64,000 nucleotides of DNA from Panacagrimonas sp963975245. Its GTDB lineage: Bacteria; Pseudomonadota; Gammaproteobacteria; Nevskiales; Nevskiaceae. The stretch spans positions 62,001-126,000 of the forward strand of contig CAXBFJ010000003.1 of NCBI GenBank assembly GCA_963975245.1. Reading direction: 5' to 3'. Position numbers and translations under genes: made by a program. The notes under the pieces were generated by a model. The model ran no database searches, was not told the origin of the DNA, and worked only from the letters and a program-made list of their open reading frames with translations. Numbering within the stretch: position 1 is the first letter of the stretch; each line of letters opens with the position of its first letter. Below, one piece after another: positions 43,308 through 51,958 of the stretch.

Positions 43308-43805
43308 ATGGCTGATATCGGATCACCGCAGGATCATCTGGCAATTTCCCAAGTCATACGGGACGTGGCCCGCGCCTTCGACGAAAAGCAGCACGACGCT
43401 TTGTTGCCTGCCGCCTTCACCGACGACGCCAGCATCCTCTATCGGCTACGTGGCCAACGCATTGATTTTTCCATGCCCGCAGGACTGGCTCAGTTCAAGT
43501 ATTTTCATGACCGCTGCTACTGGACGCAGCACCTGGTGTCCCCGCAAGTCACTTCGCTGGATGGCGATCGCGCCACCGCACGCACGCCAGTCCATGCCGT
43601 GCATCTGCAGATCCGGGAAGACGGCAGCCACAATCACTGGGTGATCGCCGCTGTCTACCATGATGAATTGGTACGACAGGATCAAGGCTGGCGGATTGCA
43701 ACACGCAAAGCCTTGTGCCCCTATGTGACGGGAGACTTTCTCGAACAGGGTGTGCGTCTTTATAAGCAGCTCCCCGATCTCGACGCCGAGGGCCCGACCG
43801 CCTGA
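43308..43805 (+). CDS. SnoaL/NTF2-like protein
   Basis: A 165-residue protein of the NTF2-like fold, with the usual start of SnoaL-type proteins (AISQVIRDVARAFDEKQHDALLPAAFTDDASI) and a strand HHLQIREDGSHNHWVIAAVYHDELVRQDQGWRIATRKAL, each read in parts, where QGWRIATRK is the typical C-terminal strand. Ligand and reaction cannot be told. GAGGAG ribosome site 7 nt upstream; 24 bp after the SET gene, so possibly one operon. Confidence 0.82.
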   Translation: MADIGSPQDHLAISQVIRDVARAFDEKQHDALLPAAFTDDASILYRLRGQRIDFSMPAGLAQFKYFHDRCYWTQHLVSPQVTSLDGDRATARTPVHAVHLQIREDGSHNHWVIAAVYHDELVRQDQGWRIATRKALCPYVTGDFLEQGVRLYKQLPDLDAEGPTA

Positions 43806-43818
43806 AGCAGAACCGCGA

Positions 43819-44271
43819 TCAGTTCTGCTTCTTGCTCCAGCCCGCGTGATCGGTAACGACGCCGGGCGCTCCAGCCTGCAAACGCCGGCGCAATTCATCA
43901 TCGAGCGGTCGCTTGGCCTGCGTATGCTTGTCAATGAGCACGTAGACCGTCTCGCACTCGCATAACAGCTGTTCCTTCCCAGCCAGACGGAATACCACCT
44001 GCAAAGAGAACGAGGTGTTGCCGGTATGCGTGCAGGCAACGCGTGCTTCGATAATCTCGTCGTAATGTGCAGGCGCCTTCCATTGGGTGGTCTGCTTGAC
44101 CAACTGGAAATCAAGCTCTGCAGAGACCATCTCCTGCTCGTAACCGATGGCCCGAAAATACTCGGTGATGGAAATGTCGGTGTAGTCACCGTAGCGGGCA
44201 TTGAAGACCACTTTCTGTGCATCACATTCGCCGTAGCGAACTCTGAAATAAAAGCGAAACGGCTGGCTCAT
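43819..44271 (-). CDS. 4HBT-family acyl-CoA thioesterase
   Basis: A 150-residue hot-dog-fold thioesterase. The active-site stretch VRYGECDAQKVVFNARYGDY has the usual Asp (GECD) and matches YbgC/FabZ-type thioesterases; the rest (DEIIEARVACTHTGNTSFSLQV) is the central strand pair. It should hydrolyse an acyl-CoA in the cytoplasm. Convergent with the NTF2-like gene (13-bp gap). Confidence 0.88.
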   Translation of the reverse strand: MSQPFRFYFRVRYGECDAQKVVFNARYGDYTDISITEYFRAIGYEQEMVSAELDFQLVKQTTQWKAPAHYDEIIEARVACTHTGNTSFSLQVVFRLAGKEQLLCECETVYVLIDKHTQAKRPLDDELRRRLQAGAPGVVTDHAGWSKKQN

Positions 44272-44434
44272 TGTTCGTTCAAAAATTTTAGATAAGCGCA
44301 GCGTATTGTGCCGTCAAATGAGCTCTCGTGTGGGCAAGCTCTTGGCCACAGCGTAGGATGCAGCAGTGGTCATTGCCGTGCGCCCGGCATCCGGATCGGG
44401 CCAACTAAATTTCTGTAGAGACGCGAGGTGAACC

Positions 44435-46591
44435 TTGGATCAGCCCAGCATTCATTACGGTGCCTGCAATCTGTGTGAAGCCATTTGCGGGCTGGAGTAC
44501 ACGGTACAAGCTCAGCGGATCACCGCCATTCGCGGTGACAAGAACGACCCATTCTCGCAGGGACACATCTGTCCCAAGGCCGTTGCGCTCAAGGACATTC
44601 ACGAAGATCCGGATCGGCTGCGAACCCCAATACGCAGGAACGGCGACAAGTGGGAGCCCATTTCCTGGCAGGCCGCATTCGAATTGGTTGCGGATCGCTT
44701 GTATCAGATTCGCGGCCAGCATGGTGCAAATGCCGTTGCTGTCTACCAGGGCAACCCCTCCGTACACAACTACGGCAATCTGACCCACGCGCAGAACTTC
44801 CTGGGCTTGCTGAAAACCCGAAACCGATTCTCTGCAACATCTGTCGACCAGCTGCCGCATCACCTGGCCGCCTTCTGGATGTTTGGCCACCAACTGCTGT
44901 TGCCCATTCCCGACATTGACCGCACACAGTATTTCCTGGTGATGGGCGCCAATCCGATGGCTTCCAACGGTAGCCTGATGACGGTTCCCAATTTCCGCGG
45001 TCGCCTCAAGGAGCTGAAGCAAAGGGGCGGTCGGATGGTCGTGATTGATCCGCGCCGAACCGAGACTGCCGAGGTCGCTGACGAGCACCACTTCATACAG
45101 CCCGGAAGTGATGTGGTTTTGCTGCTGGGCATGATCCGCACCATGTTCGATGAGGGCCTGATCAGATTGGGCGCTCTTGAAACCATCGCCAGCGGTGTCG
45201 ATGCGATCCGGAAGATTGTTCAGCCTTTCACTGCGGAGTCGGCAGCAAAGGTGACCGGCGTTGCTGCCGACGATATTCGCCGCATGACCCGTGAGTTCTG
45301 CACCGCACAAAGCGCTGTGGCCTATGGTCGAATGGGGCTGTCCACACAGCGCTTCGGCAGTCTGTGCCAGTGGGCCATCAATCTGCTCAACATTCTGAGC
45401 GGGAATCTGGACCGCCCCGGCGGTGCCATGTTTACCCTGCCTGCAGTCGATCTTCTCAAAGGACTTGCCAGCCCCGGCCACTTCAACCTTTGGCAGAGCC
45501 GCGTGCGCGGCCTCCCGGAGTTTGGCGGGGAGTTGCCGGTCTCGGCCCTGGCAGAAGAAATCCTGACGCCGGGAGACGCACAGGTGCGTGGGCTGGTCAC
45601 GGTTGCGGGCAATCCGGTGCTTTCAACGCCCAATGGAAGGCAACTGGATCGTGCGCTTGGCGATCTCGAATTCATGGTCTCAATAGATTTTTATCTGAAT
45701 GAAACGACGCGCCACGCCAATATCATTCTGCCCCCCACTTGCGGCGTGGAGCACGATCACTACGACCTGATCTTTCATCACCTGGCAGTGCGAAACACCA
45801 CCCGGTGGTCACCAGCCTTGATGCCGAAACCGGACAGTGCCCGGCATGACTGGGAAATCTACAACGGTCTGGCGAGCGCCTACCGCCAGCTTTCAGATCC
45901 GGAGCAAGCGCTCGCCAAACGCGTCAAGGCATTGCCAAAGCTGGCCAGACAGAAACTGCGGCCCGATCAGATTCTGAACCTGGGTTTGCGTTTGGGTCCC
46001 TATGGGAGCCTCAAATCCGGGCCTCACAAACTCTCCTTGGCGAAGCTCAAGAAGCATCCGCACGGCATTGACCTTGGTCCGCTGCAATCCTGTCTGCCCC
46101 AAAGGCTTTTCACGCAAGACAAAAAGATTCACTGCGATGTGCCGGAAATGCTCGCCGATGTTGCCCGCGCTCAATCCTTGCTAGCCGCGGACACGCCCAG
46201 CCACCTGAAACTGATCGGCCGTCGCCACATCCGCAGCAATAATTCATGGATGCACAATTTCGAGCGGCTGGTCAAAGGCAAGCAACGCTGCCAGCTACTG
46301 ATTCACCCTGAAGACGCCACGCAAAGAAATCTGCAGGACGGCGCCACGGCTTGCCTCGAATCGCCCACCGGAAAACTGAGCGTCAGTGTCTCGCACAGCG
46401 AAGAAATGATGCGCGGCGTGGTCTGCCTGCCCCATGGCTGGGGCCACGGCTTGCCGGGAACGCAGATGAAAATTGCCAATGATCACGCAGGCGTCAGTCT
46501 CAACGATCTGACGGACGACAAATTTCTGGACGAAGTCTCTGGCAATGCAGCGCTCAATGGCATGGAGGTTGATGTGCGCGCAGTCGCTTGA
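44435..46591 (+). CDS. Molybdopterin oxidoreductase (formate-dehydrogenase/NasA-like superfamily)
   Basis: A 718-residue cytoplasmic molybdoenzyme. The N-terminal [4Fe-4S] site is CNLCEAICG plus HICPKA; the molybdopterin-binding body includes FLVMGANPMASNGS near 167, RTETAEVADEH and, at the C-terminus, a second pterin domain with CLPHGWGHGLPGTQ. Substrate is unknown; I see no typical assimilatory nitrate reductase C-terminal Fe-S extension. The start is TTG 44435 with GAGGTG 5 nt upstream, a rather clear site. It stands alone and is not behind a sigma-54 site. Confidence 0.86.
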   Translation: MDQPSIHYGACNLCEAICGLEYTVQAQRITAIRGDKNDPFSQGHICPKAVALKDIHEDPDRLRTPIRRNGDKWEPISWQAAFELVADRLYQIRGQHGANAVAVYQGNPSVHNYGNLTHAQNFLGLLKTRNRFSATSVDQLPHHLAAFWMFGHQLLLPIPDIDRTQYFLVMGANPMASNGSLMTVPNFRGRLKELKQRGGRMVVIDPRRTETAEVADEHHFIQPGSDVVLLLGMIRTMFDEGLIRLGALETIASGVDAIRKIVQPFTAESAAKVTGVAADDIRRMTREFCTAQSAVAYGRMGLSTQRFGSLCQWAINLLNILSGNLDRPGGAMFTLPAVDLLKGLASPGHFNLWQSRVRGLPEFGGELPVSALAEEILTPGDAQVRGLVTVAGNPVLSTPNGRQLDRALGDLEFMVSIDFYLNETTRHANIILPPTCGVEHDHYDLIFHHLAVRNTTRWSPALMPKPDSARHDWEIYNGLASAYRQLSDPEQALAKRVKALPKLARQKLRPDQILNLGLRLGPYGSLKSGPHKLSLAKLKKHPHGIDLGPLQSCLPQRLFTQDKKIHCDVPEMLADVARAQSLLAADTPSHLKLIGRRHIRSNNSWMHNFERLVKGKQRCQLLIHPEDATQRNLQDGATACLESPTGKLSVSVSHSEEMMRGVVCLPHGWGHGLPGTQMKIANDHAGVSLNDLTDDKFLDEVSGNAALNGMEVDVRAVA

Positions 46592-46612
46592 GGCACAGCG
46601 GAAGCAAAGCAC

Positions 46613-48145
46613 TCAGTAGCTGTAACTGAATCCACCTTCAAGAGAAACATCACTGCCCTGCCCCGGCTGAATCTGGTCGTCCTGTGCCCGCAGCGACAAA
46701 CCAAAGGACCAACGGCGCCAGGGCACGCTGAGACCGGCTTCAACCTGGTCATACTGGACTGGTTCAGCGGACACCACGTTACGGACAAAGCCCGTATTGG
46801 CCTGCATGAGCGCCAGTTGCGGGGTTGATATGCGGACGTTGTGATAAGCGAGCCGATACTGCCAGCCGCGTGCGTCCACCAACAACGCGCCCATCGAAAA
46901 CAGCTTGGAATCACTATCCAGCGAGAATCCAAGCGTGCGATCGCGGTACCTCGCGCCATCGGTATATCCGAAATTGTTGTAGGCGATGCCGTACTCACGT
47001 TTTCCAAAGCTGAACCAGTTTCGCGTGGAAACCGAATCCGCATACTCGGCAGTCACGCGCCAGTGCGTGCCCCGCTCACCCCAGGGCGCAGCAAGACTGA
47101 CGCCGCCGAGATAGCTCGTGGTGGAATGCGCGAAAGGTCCCGTGTCCTCATTCATCAACTGCGCGTACGGACTGATGCTCAAGGCGCCCGCACGGCCGTG
47201 ATACTTGAACTCAACGGTTGATTGCTCGTTGGGATCGTTGGGGTTTTCATCGTCGTTGCTGAAGCTGAAAGCAACGTTGACTGGCCTGCAGGGATGATTG
47301 GCTCCGCAAAATTGCGCCATGCGGGTGATGACAAATTCCAGGTTTTCGACAGGTGACATGGCAAAACGCAAAGCGCTGATCAGCGTGTTGCTGTCGATGC
47401 GCGGGCCGTCGAGAAGCCCAACAAAGAAATTGATCTGTACCGGACCCATCCAGCGCAGCCACCGACTCTCAAAGGCCTCCGGATTGTTTCGCATCAGGCC
47501 GATCTTTGGAAACGGTCGCGCGTTGTTGGACAGGATCAGACTGGAATTCCACCCCGGTCCGTACCACTGGTCTGCCCATCCACCATAGAACTGCAGGTTG
47601 CCCCAAAGTGCATTGAGATAAGTGCCGTCCAGCGACTCCGCCCGCTGCTCGCCGTCGCGCTCACTCTGGACACCGGCTCTAAGCGTCACCGCGAAATGAT
47701 TGTTCTGCCAATCAGCGCCTGCGCGTACATCCACCTCACTCCGTGCAAGTTGGCCAAACCCGCGCACCAGGTTCACGGACTCCGCCAGCCGCACATCAAG
47801 AACCGGGCGGATGGCACTGCTCTGCGGATAGCCGATGAGATCGAGAACACGCGCTGCCGCTCGACGTACATGCGTTGTCTGCTCGGCCAGCACATCACGA
47901 TCCAGCAGTGGTTCAAGCTGGCCCGCCGGAATAGGCCAGGTCGTGACCAGGCCAGTGATCAGGCCATGAGATGCAAGCAACTCCACATCGCTGCGCAGGC
48001 CACGGTCACCGACATTGAGCCACGGCGCGGCATTCGCGACAGGGCAGACCAGCGTCACCGCCAGGAGCATTGCAATGGCGCAGTAGCAGGTCCTGCTCGC
48101 CTGCCCTGCATTGCGCATTTCACGCATAAATTCAGTCAACAGCAT
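46613..48145 (-). CDS. Capsule-assembly Wzi-like outer-membrane protein
   Basis: A 510-residue exported barrel. Signal peptide near residues 15-40 (ending ANAAPW). The body has the Wzi pattern: WLNVGDRGLRSDVELLA at the start, QFYGGWADQWYGPGWNSSLILSNNARPFP near 185-215, GPVQINFFVGLLDG near 235, and it ends in SLEGGFSYSY. Wzi holds capsule at the surface in enterics; no capsule genes are here, so the role may be general. ATG 48145 chosen; a TTG precedes it. Confidence 0.85.
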   Translation of the reverse strand: MLLTEFMREMRNAGQASRTCYCAIAMLLAVTLVCPVANAAPWLNVGDRGLRSDVELLASHGLITGLVTTWPIPAGQLEPLLDRDVLAEQTTHVRRAAARVLDLIGYPQSSAIRPVLDVRLAESVNLVRGFGQLARSEVDVRAGADWQNNHFAVTLRAGVQSERDGEQRAESLDGTYLNALWGNLQFYGGWADQWYGPGWNSSLILSNNARPFPKIGLMRNNPEAFESRWLRWMGPVQINFFVGLLDGPRIDSNTLISALRFAMSPVENLEFVITRMAQFCGANHPCRPVNVAFSFSNDDENPNDPNEQSTVEFKYHGRAGALSISPYAQLMNEDTGPFAHSTTSYLGGVSLAAPWGERGTHWRVTAEYADSVSTRNWFSFGKREYGIAYNNFGYTDGARYRDRTLGFSLDSDSKLFSMGALLVDARGWQYRLAYHNVRISTPQLALMQANTGFVRNVVSAEPVQYDQVEAGLSVPWRRWSFGLSLRAQDDQIQPGQGSDVSLEGGFSYSY

Positions 48146-48218
48146 CAAGTGAAATTCCAGCTATTTCTTTGCCGCATGTGCCTGCAAGACACGGGCCGAT
48201 CTGGCGTTTGTAGTGATT

Positions 48219-48704
48219 TCAAGCTTGAACCGACTCCAGCAACACCACGGCGTGGGCGGCAAGGCCCTCCTTGCGACCAATCGCATCCATACCTTCAGCG
48301 GTAGTGGCTTTGACATTGACCGCATCCAAAGCCAGATCGAGTTCCTGGGCGAGGCAGGCGCGCATCGCCTCAATATATTTTGCGACCCTCGGTGCTTGTG
48401 CAATCAGGCTCAGATCCGTGTTCACCACCTGATACCCCTGCCCGCGAACGCGATTCAGGACCTCGCGCAGCAACTCGCGGCTGTCGATGCCCTTGAAGCG
48501 GTCATCCGTATCCGGAAACAACTTGCCAATGTCTCCCAGAGCACAAGCACCGAGAAGGGCATCGCACAGGGCGTGGATCAGCACGTCACCATCGGAGTGG
48601 GCAATGATCCGGTAGGGGCATTCAATAAAAACCCCGCCCAAGGTAAGGCCTTCGCCCTGTGCAAGCCGGTGCGAGTCAAAGCCATGTCCGATGCGCATGC
48701 TCAT
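48219..48704 (-). CDS. ispF: 2-C-methyl-D-erythritol 2,4-cyclodiphosphate synthase
   Basis: A 161-residue isoprenoid-pathway enzyme; makes MEcPP from the product of IspE. N-terminal GHGFDSHRL with zinc ligands, HSDGDVLIHALCDALLGA, and C-terminal TTAEGMDAIGRKEGLAAHAV are all typical. The start overlaps ispD by 4 bp (ATGA). Normal length. Confidence 0.97.
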   Translation of the reverse strand: MSMRIGHGFDSHRLAQGEGLTLGGVFIECPYRIIAHSDGDVLIHALCDALLGACALGDIGKLFPDTDDRFKGIDSRELLREVLNRVRGQGYQVVNTDLSLIAQAPRVAKYIEAMRACLAQELDLALDAVNVKATTAEGMDAIGRKEGLAAHAVVLLESVQA

Positions 48705-49420
48705 GCGTCCTTGCCTCGTCGTCTGAGCCAGAATTCAGCCAGCGCGAGATCCTCGGGATAGGTCACTTTCAGATTACTCTCCCCGGCCTCGATCAAATAG
48801 GGATGAAACCCGGCCTGCTCCATGGCGCTGGCGTCATCGGTCACGTCGTTATCAGCATCACGCAGTGCCTTTTCCAGTAGGGGCAGGCGAAACATCTGCG
48901 GCGTCTGCGCCCGCCAGAACTCGCGACGATCCATGGTCTTATGCACCTGCCCCTTGGTCGCGTGCTTGAGCGTGTCGGTCATTGTCTGTGCCAGCAATCC
49001 ACCATCGTCATGACTGGCTTCGTTCCTGAGGCGTTCGACATCACTCATCGAGACGCAGGGTCTGGCGGCATCGTGTACCAACACGAAAACATCGTGTGAA
49101 TCGCGTCCCGCAGCCTGGTATCGCCTGCTGATCTCCGCAAGGCCCGCGAGGACCGAATCAGCACGCTCCTGGCCACCGGCCACACAAACCAGCTTCTGGT
49201 GGTCGGCAATGCTCAGCGATTGAAATGTCGTATCCGCAGCACCCAACGCCACGACAACACCCTCAATCCAAGCTGCTTGCAGGAATGGCTCCAGACTCCA
49301 TTCGATCAAGGGCCGGCCCATCAGAGGAAGGTACTGTTTCGGGCCCTCACCCTGCATTCGCGATCCGCGACCGGCTGCTGGCAAAACCACCCAGTAGGCA
49401 GGTTTGTCAGCAGTGGTCAC
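48701..49420 (-). CDS. ispD: 2-C-methyl-D-erythritol 4-phosphate cytidylyltransferase
   Basis: A 239-residue enzyme of the MEP isoprenoid pathway. It shows the nucleotidyltransferase start LPAAGRGSRMQGEGPKQYLPL, VHDAARPCVS, and the late VTDDASAMEQAG. The start is GTG 49420. Its product is passed through IspE to IspF, encoded by the overlapping next gene. ftsB precedes it by 36 bp, the usual gammaproteobacterial order. Confidence 0.97.
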   Translation of the reverse strand: MTTADKPAYWVVLPAAGRGSRMQGEGPKQYLPLMGRPLIEWSLEPFLQAAWIEGVVVALGAADTTFQSLSIADHQKLVCVAGGQERADSVLAGLAEISRRYQAAGRDSHDVFVLVHDAARPCVSMSDVERLRNEASHDDGGLLAQTMTDTLKHATKGQVHKTMDRREFWRAQTPQMFRLPLLEKALRDADNDVTDDASAMEQAGFHPYLIEAGESNLKVTYPEDLALAEFWLRRRGKDA

Positions 49421-49456
49421 GGAAGCTGGGAATCAGGAAATCGGGATCCGCAAAGT

Positions 49457-49732
49457 TCACTGAACAACCAGAAAAAACGTTTCGCTGGGCTTGATCATCC
49501 CCAACTCGACCCTGGCCTTGGCTTCAATCGCGGCCTGGCCGGACTTCAGGTCTCTCACTTCGGCTTCCAGCTCCGCGTTGCGAATGGCCAGTTGTTCATT
49601 ACCGGACTTTGCGGCCTGTACTTGCGCACTGAATACTTCACGACTGGCCACACCCTCGTCCGACAACCACAGTCGCCATTGCAGGCCGAGGAACATCATG
49701 GCCAGTACAACAATGAATGCGTTCTTGAGCAT
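49457..49732 (-). CDS. ftsB: Cell-division protein FtsB
   Basis: A 91-residue inner-membrane protein: one short cytoplasmic tail, membrane helix near 5-18, then a coiled coil (about 30-70: AQVQAAKSGNEQLAIRNAELEAEVRDLKSGQ, heptads of L/A) and the typical end ARVELGMIKPSETFF. It pairs with FtsL and FtsQ at the septum. ATG 49732 chosen because it gives the standard length; eno precedes by 29 bp. Confidence 0.9.
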   Translation of the reverse strand: MLKNAFIVVLAMMFLGLQWRLWLSDEGVASREVFSAQVQAAKSGNEQLAIRNAELEAEVRDLKSGQAAIEAKARVELGMIKPSETFFLVVQ

Positions 49733-49761
49733 GCCTTTGCCTGCGAAGCTGCCAGTTCTGC

Positions 49762-51057
49762 CTATATTGTGACAGGAAACGCAGCCCGTCCCGGATAGCG
49801 GGCCCGTGAGCCCAGTTCGCGCTCGATGCGCAGCAACTGGTTGTACTTGGCCATGCGATCCGAGCGGCACAGCGACCCCGTCTTGATCTGGGTGGCTGCA
49901 GTGCCTACAGCGATGTCCGCAATGGTGGCGTCTTCGGTTTCGCCGGAACGATGGCTGACCACGCTGGAATAGCCCGCGTCTGTCGCCATCTGAATGGCTT
50001 CGAGCGTCTCGGTCAGGGTGCCGATCTGGTTCGGCTTGATCAGGATCGAGTTGGCAATGTTCTCGCGGATACCGCGCGCCAGAATCTCGGTGTTGGTGAC
50101 AAAAAGATCGTCCCCGACCAGCTGAACCTTCTTGCCCAACTTGGCACTCAGGGCCGCCCAGCCTTTCCAGTCATCCTCTGCACAACCGTCTTCAATTGAA
50201 ATCACCGGATATTTGTCGCAGATGCCTGCAAGAAAATCAGCAAACTTCTCCGGCGTGAACTTCTTGCCCTCGCCGTGCAGGTTGTAGCTGCCCTTCTCGA
50301 AGAACTCGGAAGAGGCTACGTCCAGCCCGAGATAGATGTCCTTGCCCGGCTTGAAACCGGCCTTCTCGATCGCTTCCAGCAGGCAATCAAGAGCAGCAAC
50401 ATTGGATTCCAGGTCTGGGGCAAAACCACCTTCATCACCCACTGCGGTGTTCAGGCCGCGCTTCTTGAGCACGTTCTTGAGTGAGTGAAAGGTTTCCGTA
50501 CCCCAACGCAGTGCTTCGGAAAAGCTCGGTGCGCCAACGGGAAGAATCATGAATTCCTGAATATCGACGTTGTTATCTGCATGCGCACCACCGTTGATGA
50601 CGTTCATCATCGGAACCGGCAACACGTTGGCGCTGATGCCGCCCAGATGACGGAACAGCGACATGCCATTTTCCTGAGCAGCAGCCTTGGCCGCGGCCAT
50701 GCTGACGGCGAGGATGGCATTGGCGCCGAGGCGCGCCTTGTTCTTGCTGCCATCAAGTTCAATCATCACCCGGTCAAGCTTGGCTTGGTCCTGAGCGTCC
50801 AGACCTTCCACCGCCTTTGCAATCGTGGTCTCGACGTTCTTCACCGCCTTGGACACGCCTTTGCCCAGATACTTGGCCTTGCCTTTCTTTGGTGCGCCAT
50901 CGCGCAGCTCGACAGCCTCTCGCGAACCGGTACTGGCGCCGCTAGGTGATGCAGCGCGGCCCACCACGCCGGTTTCGAGCTGGACTTCAGCTTCCACGGT
51001 CGGGTTGCCGCGTGAGTCAATAATCTGGAGGGCGGTCACTCGGGTAATGATGGACAT
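49762..51057 (-). CDS. eno: Enolase
   Basis: A 431-residue glycolytic enzyme, 2-phosphoglycerate to phosphoenolpyruvate. Motifs: ARGNPT-type start (DSRGNPTVEAEV), GASTGSREA loop, GAHADNNVDIQEFMI, the metal Asp/Glu (LDVASSEF, SIEDGCAEDDW, VGDDLFVTN) and catalytic LIKPNQIGTLTET and SHRSGETED. ATG 51057 with AGGAAA upstream. It is followed by ftsB. Confidence 0.98.
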   Translation of the reverse strand: MSIITRVTALQIIDSRGNPTVEAEVQLETGVVGRAASPSGASTGSREAVELRDGAPKKGKAKYLGKGVSKAVKNVETTIAKAVEGLDAQDQAKLDRVMIELDGSKNKARLGANAILAVSMAAAKAAAQENGMSLFRHLGGISANVLPVPMMNVINGGAHADNNVDIQEFMILPVGAPSFSEALRWGTETFHSLKNVLKKRGLNTAVGDEGGFAPDLESNVAALDCLLEAIEKAGFKPGKDIYLGLDVASSEFFEKGSYNLHGEGKKFTPEKFADFLAGICDKYPVISIEDGCAEDDWKGWAALSAKLGKKVQLVGDDLFVTNTEILARGIRENIANSILIKPNQIGTLTETLEAIQMATDAGYSSVVSHRSGETEDATIADIAVGTAATQIKTGSLCRSDRMAKYNQLLRIERELGSRARYPGRAAFPVTI

Positions 51058-51095
51058 CGATTGTGTTTCCTGAAGAAAAAATTGAGACTGTTTGA

Positions 51096-51929
51096 TTAAG
51101 AGAGCTGAGTTTCGAGAAGGCCAGATTTCTTGACCACCTGGTCGAGCTCAACCAGGGTTTCGAGCAGTTCACCGATCATTTTCAGTGGCAGGGAGTTGGG
51201 ACCATCACAGAGCGCCTCGTCCGGGCGTGGATGTGTTTCCATGAACAGACCGGAGACGCCCGCACCCACCGCCGAACGCGCCAGAACCGGAATCATCTCG
51301 CGCATGCCGCCGGATGCGGTTCCCTGCCCACCCGGCAACTGCACGGTGTGAGTCGAGTCAAAGACCACCGGCGCGAACTTGCGCATGATGGCCAGGCCGC
51401 GCATGTCTGCCACCAGATTGTTGTAGCCAAAGGTGAATCCACGCTCGCAGAGCATAAAGTTGGGCTCGGCAACGGCGGTCATCTTTTCGATGACGTTGCC
51501 CATTTCCCAGGGGCTCATGAACTGACCCTTCTTCACGTTGATAGGACGTCCCGTCCTGGCCACGTTCTGCATGAAGTTGGTCTGACGACATAGAAAGGCC
51601 GGCGTCTGGATCACGTCAATCACCTGCGCCACTTCACCCAGCGGCGTGTCCTCGTGCACGTCGGTCAGAACCGGCACACCGATCTGCTTCTTGACGTTCT
51701 CCATGATCTTGAGGCCGCCTTCGATGCCCGGACCACGATAGCTCTTGTGGGAGGTTCGGTTGGCCTTGTCGAAGCTGCCCTTGAAGACATAGAGGATACC
51801 CAGCTTGTCGGTGAGCTCCTTGATATGCCCGGCAACTTCCATCGCCAGTTCCTGAGATTCCAGGGTATCCGGGCCAGCAATGAGGAAGATGGGATGCTGA
51901 TGTCCGATGTCGCGTCCGAGAAGTTTCAT
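51096..51929 (-). CDS. kdsA: 3-deoxy-D-manno-octulosonate 8-phosphate synthase
   Basis: A 277-residue enzyme that condenses PEP with arabinose 5-phosphate to make KDO-8-P for lipopolysaccharide. Motifs FKGSFDKANRTS, QTPAFLCRQTNFM, KKGQFMSPWEM and FDSTHTVQLPGG are all present. The presence of KDO synthesis fits a Gram-negative envelope. 38 bp before eno and 29 bp after pyrG. Confidence 0.97.
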   Translation of the reverse strand: MKLLGRDIGHQHPIFLIAGPDTLESQELAMEVAGHIKELTDKLGILYVFKGSFDKANRTSHKSYRGPGIEGGLKIMENVKKQIGVPVLTDVHEDTPLGEVAQVIDVIQTPAFLCRQTNFMQNVARTGRPINVKKGQFMSPWEMGNVIEKMTAVAEPNFMLCERGFTFGYNNLVADMRGLAIMRKFAPVVFDSTHTVQLPGGQGTASGGMREMIPVLARSAVGAGVSGLFMETHPRPDEALCDGPNSLPLKMIGELLETLVELDQVVKKSGLLETQLS

Positions 51930-51958
51930 CTACTTGTTTTCCTGTGGATCAGGCCTAT

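Noticed and set aside
43446..44225. A 259-codon frame across the NTF2-like and thioesterase genes
   Set aside because: It crosses two well-supported genes in another frame and has no recognisable domain.
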